Shown: positions 55,084 through 63,197 of the stretch, piece after piece
Layout: every line of letters begins with the position of its first letter
Position numbering within the stretch: position 1 is the first letter of the stretch
Assembly: GCA_965225625.1 (NCBI GenBank)
Contig: CBDDBH010000026.1
Coordinates: 62,001-126,000 of the forward strand
DNA: 64,000 bases
Origin: CBDDBH01 sp965225625
Lineage (GTDB): Bacteria; Pseudomonadota; Gammaproteobacteria; JADZEE01
Reading direction: 5' to 3'
The notes under the pieces: generated by a model
Seen by the model: the letters and a program-made list of their open reading frames with translations, nothing else
Told to the model about the DNA's origin: nothing
Databases searched by the model: none
Translations under genes and position numbers: made by a program

Positions 55084-56322
55084 GTGAGTCCGAATATACC
55101 TAGACCAGGGGATGGTTTAACCAAGCGGCAACCGTAAGCGGCCTTATTTATCTGGCTACTGGCTCTTGCAGTCATCCGGCATCACACCGGTTCGGTACGC
55201 GAAATCGCCGCGTACTGGTTACAGTTTAATCCGGTGCAGACACCGGGTGTGGTAATTGCGTGCGTTGTCGCTTTATTGGCCGCATGTTTCCCGTATCGAT
55301 CCCGAATGGTAGGACTTCTCGCGCTGACCGAGACCATCGTCGTCGGACTGCCATGCCGTGGCTGCCAACGCATGCATTCATGGAAATGCTGATGTTCTTC
55401 GCCATTTTCGCGTGTTACCTACTGGCTTCAATCCGCCAGCGAACGCTCGACCCCGATATTGGCGCGACCTATCAAAACTATGCACCGTTTGGCCGGTGGT
55501 TGCTGATCATTATGTATTTTTTCGGCACCTTTCATAAGCTCAATCCGGTTTTTCTAAATCCCATTTCGAGTTGCGCAATTCCGTTTCTCGAAGGTTTACC
55601 CATACCGTTCTCGTGGCAGGCTCAAGCCTGGCTGCAATACACCGCCATCTATGGAACTGTAATCATTGAATTAGCCGCAATGTTGATGCTTCTCACGCGG
55701 CGATTTAAGTACTACGGCATGCTCGTCGGCATGACCTTACATTTAGTCATTGGTATATCCGCGTACGGTACGCTAGCTCATTTTTCTACATTTGCACTTG
55801 CCTTGCATTGCCTGTTTCTGCCCGATGATGCATTTTCCCGATTTAACAAATCAGTGGTGATTTCGAGTAAATACAAGACTGCAAACACTTTGATTTTGGC
55901 CACGACGACGATCGTAATATTGCAACTGTATATAGGGATGAACGCACGGTGGCTGCAGTTGAATCTGTTGTTCGGGCTTTATGCAGGCTTGTTCATGGCT
56001 TTCGTGCTGTTATTCGGGAAACTGCCAGCCGGGGGAGAGCGGCCGCGGCTGATGCCAAAAACCTGGATTGTAAATCTACTGTCGATTGCGTTTTTTATAC
56101 ACTGTTGCGGTCCTATACAGCGTGGATCCCTATTTCGCGACTTTGATGGAGCAAAATTTGGGCACCGTGCCATACAAATTCCAGGGTTATCTATTTGAGC
56201 GGCCGAAATTAATTTTGCCCATCGCGTTCAGTGTGAACGAGGAGATATACGAAATTGACTCGGTCGAAGATTTTCAGCAAGCGTACCGAGCGCTGGTCAG
56301 GCCACACAATTGGTTCGAGTGA
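55084..56322 (+). pseudogene. HTTM-like membrane protein, multiply broken
   Basis: A membrane protein of the HTTM/vitamin-K-carboxylase-like group (hydrophobic helices; FFGTFHKLNPVFLNPISSC matches the family). Reading requires a TAA at 55135-55137 (codon 18 from the GTG at 55084, between LTKRQP and AALFIWLLALAVIRHH) to be ignored, a missing base near 55350, and one T too many in the run 55091-range at 56091-56096. After the last correction the end reads TVAVLYSVDPYFATLM and finishes with RPHNWFE at 56320. Three separate disruptions suggest a real pseudogene rather than single errors. Function would be membrane-bound redox or lipid-linked. Partner of the DCC gene next to it (opposite strand). 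Confidence 0.7.
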
Positions 56323-56387
56323 TTTTATCTCGATTTCCGCCACTCAGATCTTGTACCGCCTACCGAGTGTAGACACTGAGAAACGAT

Positions 56388-56846
56388 TCACGCTTGCTGA
56401 TTTCCCGGCGCTGCCCTCAGCAGCTTTTCTATAGTGACCAGATCTGGAACTGCGTCACCATCTTGCGGGTTCCGTAGCAAACAAACTTCGGATTGACCGA
56501 ACCATCGGTACCGGTGCCGGCCGACAAAATCGTAGCAGTAGTCGCGTATTGCCTTCGGCACGAATTTCAAGATCGCCGCAAACCCGCGCCACCCTGTCGA
56601 CAGTCTCTCCATAATCGCTAACCACGCCGTCGATTTAGTGGAAATGACGCTGCGCTCTACCAACAGGAAAGTCGACATATCGTCGGCTGGCAGACCAAAG
56701 TGAGTGCAAATCAAACGGCCTTGAGCACTCTGGAATGGCACAAAGAAAAACGAGTCTTGTTTGGCCTGATTACGGATGATGAAGTTGACCGAGCGATTGC
56801 ACAGATAGCAAACCCCGTCGTACACCACGATGGGGCGCGCGCTCAT
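56388..56846 (-). CDS. DCC-family thiol-disulfide oxidoreductase-like protein (YuxK)
   Basis: 152 residues from the ATG at 56846; an upstream in-frame TTG is possible. The signature DGVCYLCNRSVNFII (DxxCxxC) stands near the N-terminus, followed by FVPFQSAQGR. The family is thioredoxin-like and commonly next to HTTM genes; here it is convergent with the degraded HTTM-like gene. Its partner may therefore be inactive in this genome. Confidence 0.85.
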   Translation of the reverse strand: MSARPIVVYDGVCYLCNRSVNFIIRNQAKQDSFFFVPFQSAQGRLICTHFGLPADDMSTFLLVERSVISTKSTAWLAIMERLSTGWRGFAAILKFVPKAIRDYCYDFVGRHRYRWFGQSEVCLLRNPQDGDAVPDLVTIEKLLRAAPGNQQA

Positions 56847-56915
56847 GTCAGCCTGCGCGCTCACCGTCGTCAATGTTTATCGCGGCGTTATGGTAATTGG
56901 GCGAACTTGCGACAT

Positions 56916-57119
56916 TTACTCTGCTGGCGTTGGCTCATATTCGGGTACGTGCTCACCGCCGAACATGTAATGCAAACCGCGCGCTTCGCGGATCACAACG
57001 TGAATATGGTCGGTTGGCACATTGCCTACCTCAGCCACCAGTTTGCTAATACCGCTCGCGAGCGCACTTTTTTGCTGATCGGTCCATCCTTCACGAATAT
57101 CGCATTGAATAACTGGCAT
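56916..57119 (-). CDS. Tautomerase-family protein (4-oxalocrotonate tautomerase-like)
   Basis: 67 residues from the ATG at 57119, chosen because it gives MPVIQCDIREG with the catalytic amino-terminal Pro exposed; longer starts upstream would bury it. It continues with GWTDQQKSALASGISKLVAEV and VPTDHIHVVIREA, the OCT fold. Members interconvert enol and keto forms in meta-cleavage or dienoate pathways, consistent with the nearby catabolic genes. The expected second Arg lies in REARGLHYMF. Confidence 0.85.
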   Translation of the reverse strand: MPVIQCDIREGWTDQQKSALASGISKLVAEVGNVPTDHIHVVIREARGLHYMFGGEHVPEYEPTPAE

Positions 57120-57255
57120 TTTTGAACTCCGCGTGTTTTTTGATTTGCCAAAATAGCATCCTCTCACGTCTCATAGTGAAACTCATCCGCGGGGAATTTC
57201 TGTAAACTGTCTCGGAAATTGATTATTTACGGATACAACAGGCTAAAATGTAAGC

Positions 57256-58497
57256 ATGCCAGGCACACGTGACACGGCAGGGTGGCGCTCGCGGTTCCCG
57301 GAGTTGGGAACGGCGCCGCTTTCCGTTGACCCGATTGTATCGGCGGAATTATTCGAACTCGAGCGCGAGCGCGTCTTTAAACGTGTATGGCTCAAAGTGG
57401 GGCGCCTCGAAGAAATCCCGGAACCCGGGCACTTCAAGGTCAAACGCATCGACGTAGCCCGGACGTCGGTCATTGTTTTTCGCGGTAAGGACGATGTCAT
57501 ACGTGCATTTCACAATGTCTGTCCACATCGCGGCAACCGCGTGATCCCGGAGATCGATAACGAAACTTTCGGCCGTGCTAAAGGTGATTACGTCACCTGC
57601 CGGTTTCACGGCTGGGTGTTCGATACGCAGGGCACGGTGCGCGATGTGCCTGCATTGGAGAAATTTCCGCCGTACTTCGATCAATGCGATTACGGTCTAA
57701 AGTCCGTAGCCTGCGATGTATGGGAGGGCTTCATCTTTATTAACCTCGCACCCGAGCCCGCGCAGACCTTGCTCGAATTTCTAGGCGGTATGGCGCCGCA
57801 TTTCGGCGGCTATCCCTACCACGAAGGCACCGCACATTATCGTTACACCGCCGAATTCGACTGCAATTGGAAAGTCTGTTTGAACGCTTTTACCGAGGCG
57901 TACCACGTTGAAACCATACACGCGAATACCCTTCCTTATTACGCCAAGATTGACCACGATGACGTGAAGTTCTTTGGACCGCATCGAACCTCTACCTTAT
58001 ACCTGCGGTTGGTTGAGGGAGCGGAAATACCACAGCCTCCGCCGGTGGATGCGCTTGCGCTGAAGATCATGCAGAGCTCGCAGCGGCATCGATTCGATCC
58101 TGATCGGTTACCGCCTGATATTAACCCTCAGCGTCGCGAGAATTTTCTGTTCGAACTGCCAACATTTTTTCCAAACTTCATGATCCACGTGTACTCCGGC
58201 GGCGGCGGTGATCCGGGTATGCTGTATTTCACCCACGAATTCTGGCCGCTTGCAGTAGACAAAACTTTGTGGGAAACGACGCGGTATTGGCGCTCGGCGA
58301 CAAACGCCAGTGAGTACTTTGCGATCGCCTATGCGAATGCGATACATCGCAACGCGCATCTCGAGGATACGGCGACGATGGAAGATACGTTCGCTGGACT
58401 TAATTCCGGTGTACTCAAGCATATGCCGTTAATGGATGATGAAGTGATGTTACGTCACCAGGATCAGGTCTGGCGCGAATATATGGGACTCAGTTAA
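57256..58497 (+). CDS. Rieske non-heme iron oxygenase, alpha subunit
   Basis: 413 residues. Rieske motif CPHRGNRVIPE...CRFHGWVFDTQG, and the mononuclear iron region NAFTEAYHVETIHANTLPYY, with two His. The C-terminal half is the START-like catalytic domain. It is probably a dihydroxylating or monohydroxylating oxygenase, close in style to naphthalene/biphenyl or phenoxybenzoate-type oxygenases. Downstream is a 133-residue protein gene 9 bp later and no ferredoxin or reductase gene. A strong hydrolase/tautomerase context supports a catabolic role. Confidence 0.9.
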   Translation: MPGTRDTAGWRSRFPELGTAPLSVDPIVSAELFELERERVFKRVWLKVGRLEEIPEPGHFKVKRIDVARTSVIVFRGKDDVIRAFHNVCPHRGNRVIPEIDNETFGRAKGDYVTCRFHGWVFDTQGTVRDVPALEKFPPYFDQCDYGLKSVACDVWEGFIFINLAPEPAQTLLEFLGGMAPHFGGYPYHEGTAHYRYTAEFDCNWKVCLNAFTEAYHVETIHANTLPYYAKIDHDDVKFFGPHRTSTLYLRLVEGAEIPQPPPVDALALKIMQSSQRHRFDPDRLPPDINPQRRENFLFELPTFFPNFMIHVYSGGGGDPGMLYFTHEFWPLAVDKTLWETTRYWRSATNASEYFAIAYANAIHRNAHLEDTATMEDTFAGLNSGVLKHMPLMDDEVMLRHQDQVWREYMGLS

Positions 58498-58505
58498 GCA
58501 AGCGC

Positions 58506-58907
58506 ATGTCTGAACAAGGTCACCTGCCGACGCAGTTCCAGGATCTCGAAGAGTTCGCTGAACTGTGGGCCTTCGCAACGGAAAACGAACGAACCCGCAA
58601 ACGCTGGGCATCGACGCCTGAGGAGTTTCAAAGCTTCTACGATGCATTGGTGCCTCGCATCGAGGAAATCCTGGCTTACCTCGACGGTTTCCCGATCGAC
58701 GATTTAGGCGTGGAGGCGCTACTACTTTTACATTTGGCGCTCGCTCTGGCGGAAGTCGCGCCGCACATCGCCTATTACAAGGGCGCAGCGAAAGTGCCGC
58801 ACAGTTTCGATGCACGGCGAATGCTGGCCACACGCGGAGACGCGCCGGATCCGAATCATTCGATGGGCCCTGACGAGTTGGCTTCGTTCAAACCACGAGC
58901 ACCTTAA
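58506..58907 (+). CDS. Small conserved-looking protein next to Rieske oxygenase
   Basis: 133 residues, acidic and helical: EEFAELWAFATENERTRKRW, SFYDALVPRIEEILAYLDGF, then a Leu/Ala-rich helix (GVEALLLLHLALALAEVAPH). No cofactor motif. Starts 9 bp after the oxygenase gene, so likely co-transcribed and possibly accessory to it. Not recognised by family. Confidence 0.75.
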   Translation: MSEQGHLPTQFQDLEEFAELWAFATENERTRKRWASTPEEFQSFYDALVPRIEEILAYLDGFPIDDLGVEALLLLHLALALAEVAPHIAYYKGAAKVPHSFDARRMLATRGDAPDPNHSMGPDELASFKPRAP

Positions 58908-58917
58908 CAGTAGCCAG

Positions 58918-59394
58918 TCAGTTCGCCGTTATTGGCATTTCAGTTCGGTAAATCACCTGCTTCAGCGAAAAGCCGGACTCGATGTTACCGACGCTCGGGA
59001 TTGTCGTGATCTTGTCGAGCAGAAATTGTTCATAGCTTTGTAAATTCGGCACCACCACGCGCAGCAGATAGTCCGACGTCCCGGTCATCAGATAGCACTC
59101 CATGATCTCCTTCAGATCGCGGATCCTCGTTTCGAACTCTTCCAACGTGGCCCGATCCTGCCCGCGCAAACGGATGCTTACGAACACGCTGATGGGTAGC
59201 CCCACCCTAGCCGCGTCGATGATGGCGACGTAACGTTTGATGATGCCGTTCGCCTCCAACGCTTTGACCCTGCGTAAACAAGGCGAAGGCGACAGTCCAA
59301 TTGCGTCTGCGAGTTCGTTGTTAGGCATTTTCGCGTTCAGTTGGACATGATGTAGGATCTCGCAATCTGTCTTGTCTAGTGCCTGATCTGGCAT
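58918..59394 (-). CDS. Lrp/AsnC-family transcriptional regulator
   Basis: 158 residues. N-terminal helix-turn-helix LDKTDCEILHHVQLNAKMPN and LADAIGLSPSPCLRRVKALEANG, then the RAM ligand-binding domain with a conserved GTSDYLLRVVVPNL. It senses a small molecule, often an amino acid. Divergent from the pyruvate dehydrogenase gene, which it probably controls: Lrp-type regulators are common partners of pyruvate metabolism genes. Convergent with the small protein gene by 10 bp. Confidence 0.92.
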   Translation of the reverse strand: MPDQALDKTDCEILHHVQLNAKMPNNELADAIGLSPSPCLRRVKALEANGIIKRYVAIIDAARVGLPISVFVSIRLRGQDRATLEEFETRIRDLKEIMECYLMTGTSDYLLRVVVPNLQSYEQFLLDKITTIPSVGNIESGFSLKQVIYRTEMPITAN

Positions 59395-59527
59395 ATCTCA
59401 CCCCAATCCTTCATATAAGTGGTGGATTATTCTAAATCAGCCCGACAAAAAGGTCATTTTAGCAATCGTTGTTCTCAGTTGATGAGGTATCGTTCTCGCT
59501 TGGGAATCCACCCTGGAGCAGACCAAT
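59395..59527. promoter_or_regulatory. Divergent promoter region between Lrp and aceE
   Basis: 133 bp, AT-rich in the Lrp-side half (for example TGGTGGATTATTCTAAATCAG), a composition typical of Lrp-family binding regions. The aceE ATG at 59528 is preceded by CTGGAGCAG, a Shine-Dalgarno. No convincing -35/-10 pair was found by eye. Confidence 0.35.
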
Positions 59528-62176
59528 ATGAGCACCGTAGCCGCGCTGGTAGAAGGCATCGCCGAGGATAAGCAGGAATGGCTGGATTCGATCGATTACA
59601 TCCGCCACAGCTTCGGCGAACAGGGTGTCAGAGAGATTGTTCGCGCCGTGCACGATCACATCCTCAGCTTGAACATCCCGCTGCAGGAAGCCGCACTTAA
59701 TACCCCCTACATCAATACCATCCCGCCGGGTGAGCAGACGCCCTACCCCGGCGACATTGAACTGGAAAAGCGAATTGAGAATCTGATCCGCTGGAACGCC
59801 ATTGCCATGGTCTTACAGGCACAGGATGCCGGCAGCGGCGTCGGTGGCCACATCGCGACTTATGCGTCGGCAGCAACAACCCTGGAAGTCGGTTTCAATC
59901 ACTTCTTTCGCGGGGCGGCGGGCGAGCGCGGCGCCGATATCGTCATGCCGCAACCGCACGCCGCGCCCGGCATTTACGCGCGCGCCTTCCTTGAAGGACG
60001 GCTGACGGAACAGCAGCTAAAAAACTTTAGGCGCGAACTCGGTGAGGGTGGCGGACTGTGTTCCTATCCTCATCCGCGCTCGATGCCGGACTTCTGGCAG
60101 ATGCCGAACGCTTCCATGGGGCTGTCGACGCCTGCCGCCATCTACCAGGCACGCTTCGCCAAGTACCTGGAGAATCGAGGCTTGAATACCAGCAAAGGCG
60201 GCAAGATCTGGTGCTTTATCGGCGACGGCGAGACCGATGAACCAGAGGTGCTGGGCTCTATCAATATCGCCGCACGGGAGAAACTCGACAACCTGGTCCT
60301 GGTTGTCAATTGCAATCTGCAACGCCTCGACGGCCCGGTACGCGGCAACGGCAAAATCATTCAGGAACTCGAACGCGCCTTCCGCGGCGCAGACTGGAAC
60401 GTCATAAAAGTCATCTGGGGATCAGGTTGGGATGGACTACTGGCTCAGGACGTCAACGGTGTGCTGCGACGGCGCATGGATGAATGCCTTGATGGCGATT
60501 ACCAACGCTACTCGGTACTGCCCGGCGACATTCAGCGCGAGCACTGGGTGGAGGGTAATCCGGTGCTTGAAAAGATGATGAACACCCTGTCAGACGACGA
60601 AGTCAGGACGATAAAACGTGGCGGACAGGATCCGAAAAAAATTCATGCTGCTTTCAAACGGGCGCTGGAGTCCAGTGATAAACCCACGGTCATCCTGGTG
60701 AAGACAGTAAAAGGGGATGGTATGGGTTCCTCCGCTCAGGGCCGCAACACCGCGCACCAGAAAAAGAACCTGAAAGAGGAGGAACGCGTACAACTCGCCC
60801 GGGATTATGGTATTCCGATCGACGAGGCAGCAGCGGGCCGCGCCGAGTTCTACCGGCCACCGGCGCACAGCCCCGAGATGGAATATCTGCAATCCCATCG
60901 CCAAGCTCTCGGCGGCTACCTGCCGGAGCGCAAGGTGCAATGCGCGTCGCTCGAGCCGCCACCACTGGAAGTATTCACCGATGTTCTCAAGGGCAGCGCT
61001 AAGCGCCAGATCTCGACCACCATGGTGATGGTACGCATTCTGACTCACCTGCTAAAAGATCGACGCATCGGACCCTACGTCGTACCCATCGTTCCGGACG
61101 AGGCCCGCACCTTCGGCATGGATGGCTTATTTAAAGTGGCAGGTATCTATTCGCCGGAGGGACAAAAATATACGCCCGTCGATGCGGATTCGCTGCAGCC
61201 GTACCGCGAAGCGATTGACGGGCAGATCCTGCAGGAAGGGATCTGTGAGACTGGCGCCATGGCCTCTTTCATGGCGGCCGGCACGGCTTACGCCGTTCAC
61301 GCACTGCCCATGATCCCGTTTTATATTTTTTATTCGATATTCGGATTTCAACGCGTGGGCGACATGATCTGGGGCTGCGGCGATGCCATGTGCCGAGGGT
61401 TTTTACTCGGAGGCACCGCCGGGCGAACGACACTCAACGGTGAAGGCCTGCAGCACCAGGACGGACACTCACACGTGCTCGCCAGTTCCGTTCCCAACCT
61501 GTTGAGTTACGACCCAGCCTTCGGCTACGAACTGGCAATCATCGTGCGCGAGGGCATTCGCCGGATGTACCACGCACAGGAGGACGTTTTCTATTACCTG
61601 ACACTGTATAACGAGAACTATCCAATGCCGGCAACGCCGGACACGGAAAATTTGCAAAAAGGCATTCTGCGGGGCGGGTACGCCTATCTGCGTTCTGGTC
61701 GGACCAGCGGCGAGATAGTCAATCTGCTGGCAAGCGGCGCAATTATGCAGCAGGCCCTGGCCGCGACGCAGACGCTCGAGGAGCTTGGCTATGGCGTGAA
61801 CGTGTGGAGCATTACAAGCTTCACTGAGCTTGAGCGCGAGGCACAAGCGTGTGCACGCTGGAATCGGCTGCACCCGGAGGAGCCTGCGCGTGTGCCGTAT
61901 GTACAACGTCTTTTTGCCGGGCAGCCTGGCATATTCGTTGCGGTAACCGATTACATGAAGAGTCACGCCAACGGGATTGCGCGTTGGCTACCCGGGCATT
62001 ACGAAGTACTTGGAACAGACGGCTATGGCATGAGCGAGTCGCGGCCGCGGCTACGCGATTATTTCGAAGTCAGCGCGTCATATATCGTACAAGCTGCAGT
62101 GTCTGCACTCTATCGCACCGGTAGCATCGACCGGGACCGCCTGCACCAGGCTGGCGAAGCCGGCCAAGCTATATGA
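59528..62176 (+). CDS. aceE: Pyruvate dehydrogenase E1 (homodimeric AceE type)
   Basis: 882 residues, the usual length for gammaproteobacterial AceE. Motifs: VGGHIATYASAATTLEVGFN and HAAPGIYARAFLEGRL near the N-terminus, TPP-binding FIGDGETDEPEVLGSI...NCNLQRLDG (GDG...N), then the central HALPMIPFYIFYSIFGFQRV and the loop GRTTLNGEGLQHQDGHSH. It decarboxylates pyruvate and acetylates the lipoyl group of E2. The ATG of the following E2 overlaps its stop by 4 bp. Different from the E1 alpha/beta pair at 38338-40335. Confidence 0.95.
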   Translation: MSTVAALVEGIAEDKQEWLDSIDYIRHSFGEQGVREIVRAVHDHILSLNIPLQEAALNTPYINTIPPGEQTPYPGDIELEKRIENLIRWNAIAMVLQAQDAGSGVGGHIATYASAATTLEVGFNHFFRGAAGERGADIVMPQPHAAPGIYARAFLEGRLTEQQLKNFRRELGEGGGLCSYPHPRSMPDFWQMPNASMGLSTPAAIYQARFAKYLENRGLNTSKGGKIWCFIGDGETDEPEVLGSINIAAREKLDNLVLVVNCNLQRLDGPVRGNGKIIQELERAFRGADWNVIKVIWGSGWDGLLAQDVNGVLRRRMDECLDGDYQRYSVLPGDIQREHWVEGNPVLEKMMNTLSDDEVRTIKRGGQDPKKIHAAFKRALESSDKPTVILVKTVKGDGMGSSAQGRNTAHQKKNLKEEERVQLARDYGIPIDEAAAGRAEFYRPPAHSPEMEYLQSHRQALGGYLPERKVQCASLEPPPLEVFTDVLKGSAKRQISTTMVMVRILTHLLKDRRIGPYVVPIVPDEARTFGMDGLFKVAGIYSPEGQKYTPVDADSLQPYREAIDGQILQEGICETGAMASFMAAGTAYAVHALPMIPFYIFYSIFGFQRVGDMIWGCGDAMCRGFLLGGTAGRTTLNGEGLQHQDGHSHVLASSVPNLLSYDPAFGYELAIIVREGIRRMYHAQEDVFYYLTLYNENYPMPATPDTENLQKGILRGGYAYLRSGRTSGEIVNLLASGAIMQQALAATQTLEELGYGVNVWSITSFTELEREAQACARWNRLHPEEPARVPYVQRLFAGQPGIFVAVTDYMKSHANGIARWLPGHYEVLGTDGYGMSESRPRLRDYFEVSASYIVQAAVSALYRTGSIDRDRLHQAGEAGQAI

Positions 62177-63078
62177 GCATCGCCGTGGTGCCAGCGAACC
62201 CCGGGACCCGGCGGCTGGCGCGCGAACTGGGATTGAACATTGCGCACATTTCAGGCTCCGCCCACGGTGGACGCATTACCACGGGTGACGTCAAAGACTA
62301 TGCGAAGCAATTGAATCTGGCCCGTGCGGGCGCGAACCGGGCCGTTGCCGGACCACGTGAGCTTCCCGATATCGCGAAGTTCGGTCCGGTCGTACGCGAA
62401 CCACTGGACAAGCTCGCGGTCGCGACCAGCCGCAATATGGTAAATGCATGGCAGCGCATACCGCACGCCTGGTTACAGGAAACCGTAGACGTTACTGATA
62501 CGGCAAGCTGGAGGGCAGCACACAAAGAACAGGTGCTGCAACGCGGCGGCGCGCTATCAATGACCGTCATATTGGCGAAAGCATTAGCAAACACCCTGGA
62601 GGAATTCCCTCTTTTTAACAGCAGTTACGACGAGCTGGTCGAGGAGATCGTCTACAAAAAATATATCGATATCGGCATTGCCGTGGATACCTCGTACGGC
62701 TTGGTCGTGCCGGCGTTGCGCCGGGTAAACGATAAGAGTCTGGTTGAACTGTCGATAGAGCTGGCACAGATCAGCGAGCTGGCACGCACTCGTAAGCTCG
62801 CCGCCGACGATATGCGTGGCGGCAGTATTACCCTATCCAACCTGGGTAACATTGGTGTCAGCGCCATGTTTCCCATCATCAACTGGCCGCAGGTTGCCAT
62901 CGTCGGGGTCGCTGGCAGCCGCGAGACTCCAATTTATCGTGGCTCCGATGTCGTGCCCCGGCAACTCATGTCCGTCACCCTGGCCTTCGATCATCGCGTC
63001 ATCAATGGCGCTGATGCCGCGCGATTCCTGCTTCATCTCAAGCGCCTGCTGCAAGACCTGCGTGTGATGCTGTTGTAG
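62173..63078 (+). CDS. aceF-like: E2 acyltransferase lacking a lipoyl domain
   Basis: 301 residues. It begins with a peripheral-subunit-binding (E3/E1-binding) domain (GTRRLARELGLNIAHISGS...GGRITTGDV). The catalytic domain follows: KFGPVVREPLDKLAVATSRNM, TLSNLGNIGVSAMFPIINWP and LAFDHRVINGADAARFLLHL, where His is the catalytic base and the Asn is as in Azotobacter E2p. No lipoyl domain is present before the binding domain, whereas AceF normally has one to three. Coupled to aceE by an ATGA overlap. Acetyl transfer therefore needs a lipoyl domain from another gene. Confidence 0.9.
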   Translation: MSIAVVPANPGTRRLARELGLNIAHISGSAHGGRITTGDVKDYAKQLNLARAGANRAVAGPRELPDIAKFGPVVREPLDKLAVATSRNMVNAWQRIPHAWLQETVDVTDTASWRAAHKEQVLQRGGALSMTVILAKALANTLEEFPLFNSSYDELVEEIVYKKYIDIGIAVDTSYGLVVPALRRVNDKSLVELSIELAQISELARTRKLAADDMRGGSITLSNLGNIGVSAMFPIINWPQVAIVGVAGSRETPIYRGSDVVPRQLMSVTLAFDHRVINGADAARFLLHLKRLLQDLRVMLL

Positions 63079-63197
63079 GCGCCGGTGGCGCGCTGGGCCC
63101 AAGTTGTTGACACAGGCAGACCAGCGCGGTTTAACTACCCCGATCAACGCGATTAGACGCCAGTGTGGTCAGCCCCGTTAGCTCATGAGGATGCACG

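Noticed and set aside
54951..55175. Reverse-strand open frame upstream of the TIGR02444 gene
   Set aside because: No recognisable domain, no good start context and it runs across the promoter region; likely chance.
62995..63010. HRVING instead of HxxxDG in the E2 catalytic motif taken as a loss of activity
   Set aside because: Azotobacter-type E2p uses His and Asn at these positions, so the Asn does not argue for inactivity.
63079..63197. Stem-loop GCGCC/GGCGC after the E2 gene as a terminator
   Set aside because: The stem is short and no T-run follows, so a factor-independent terminator is not supported.
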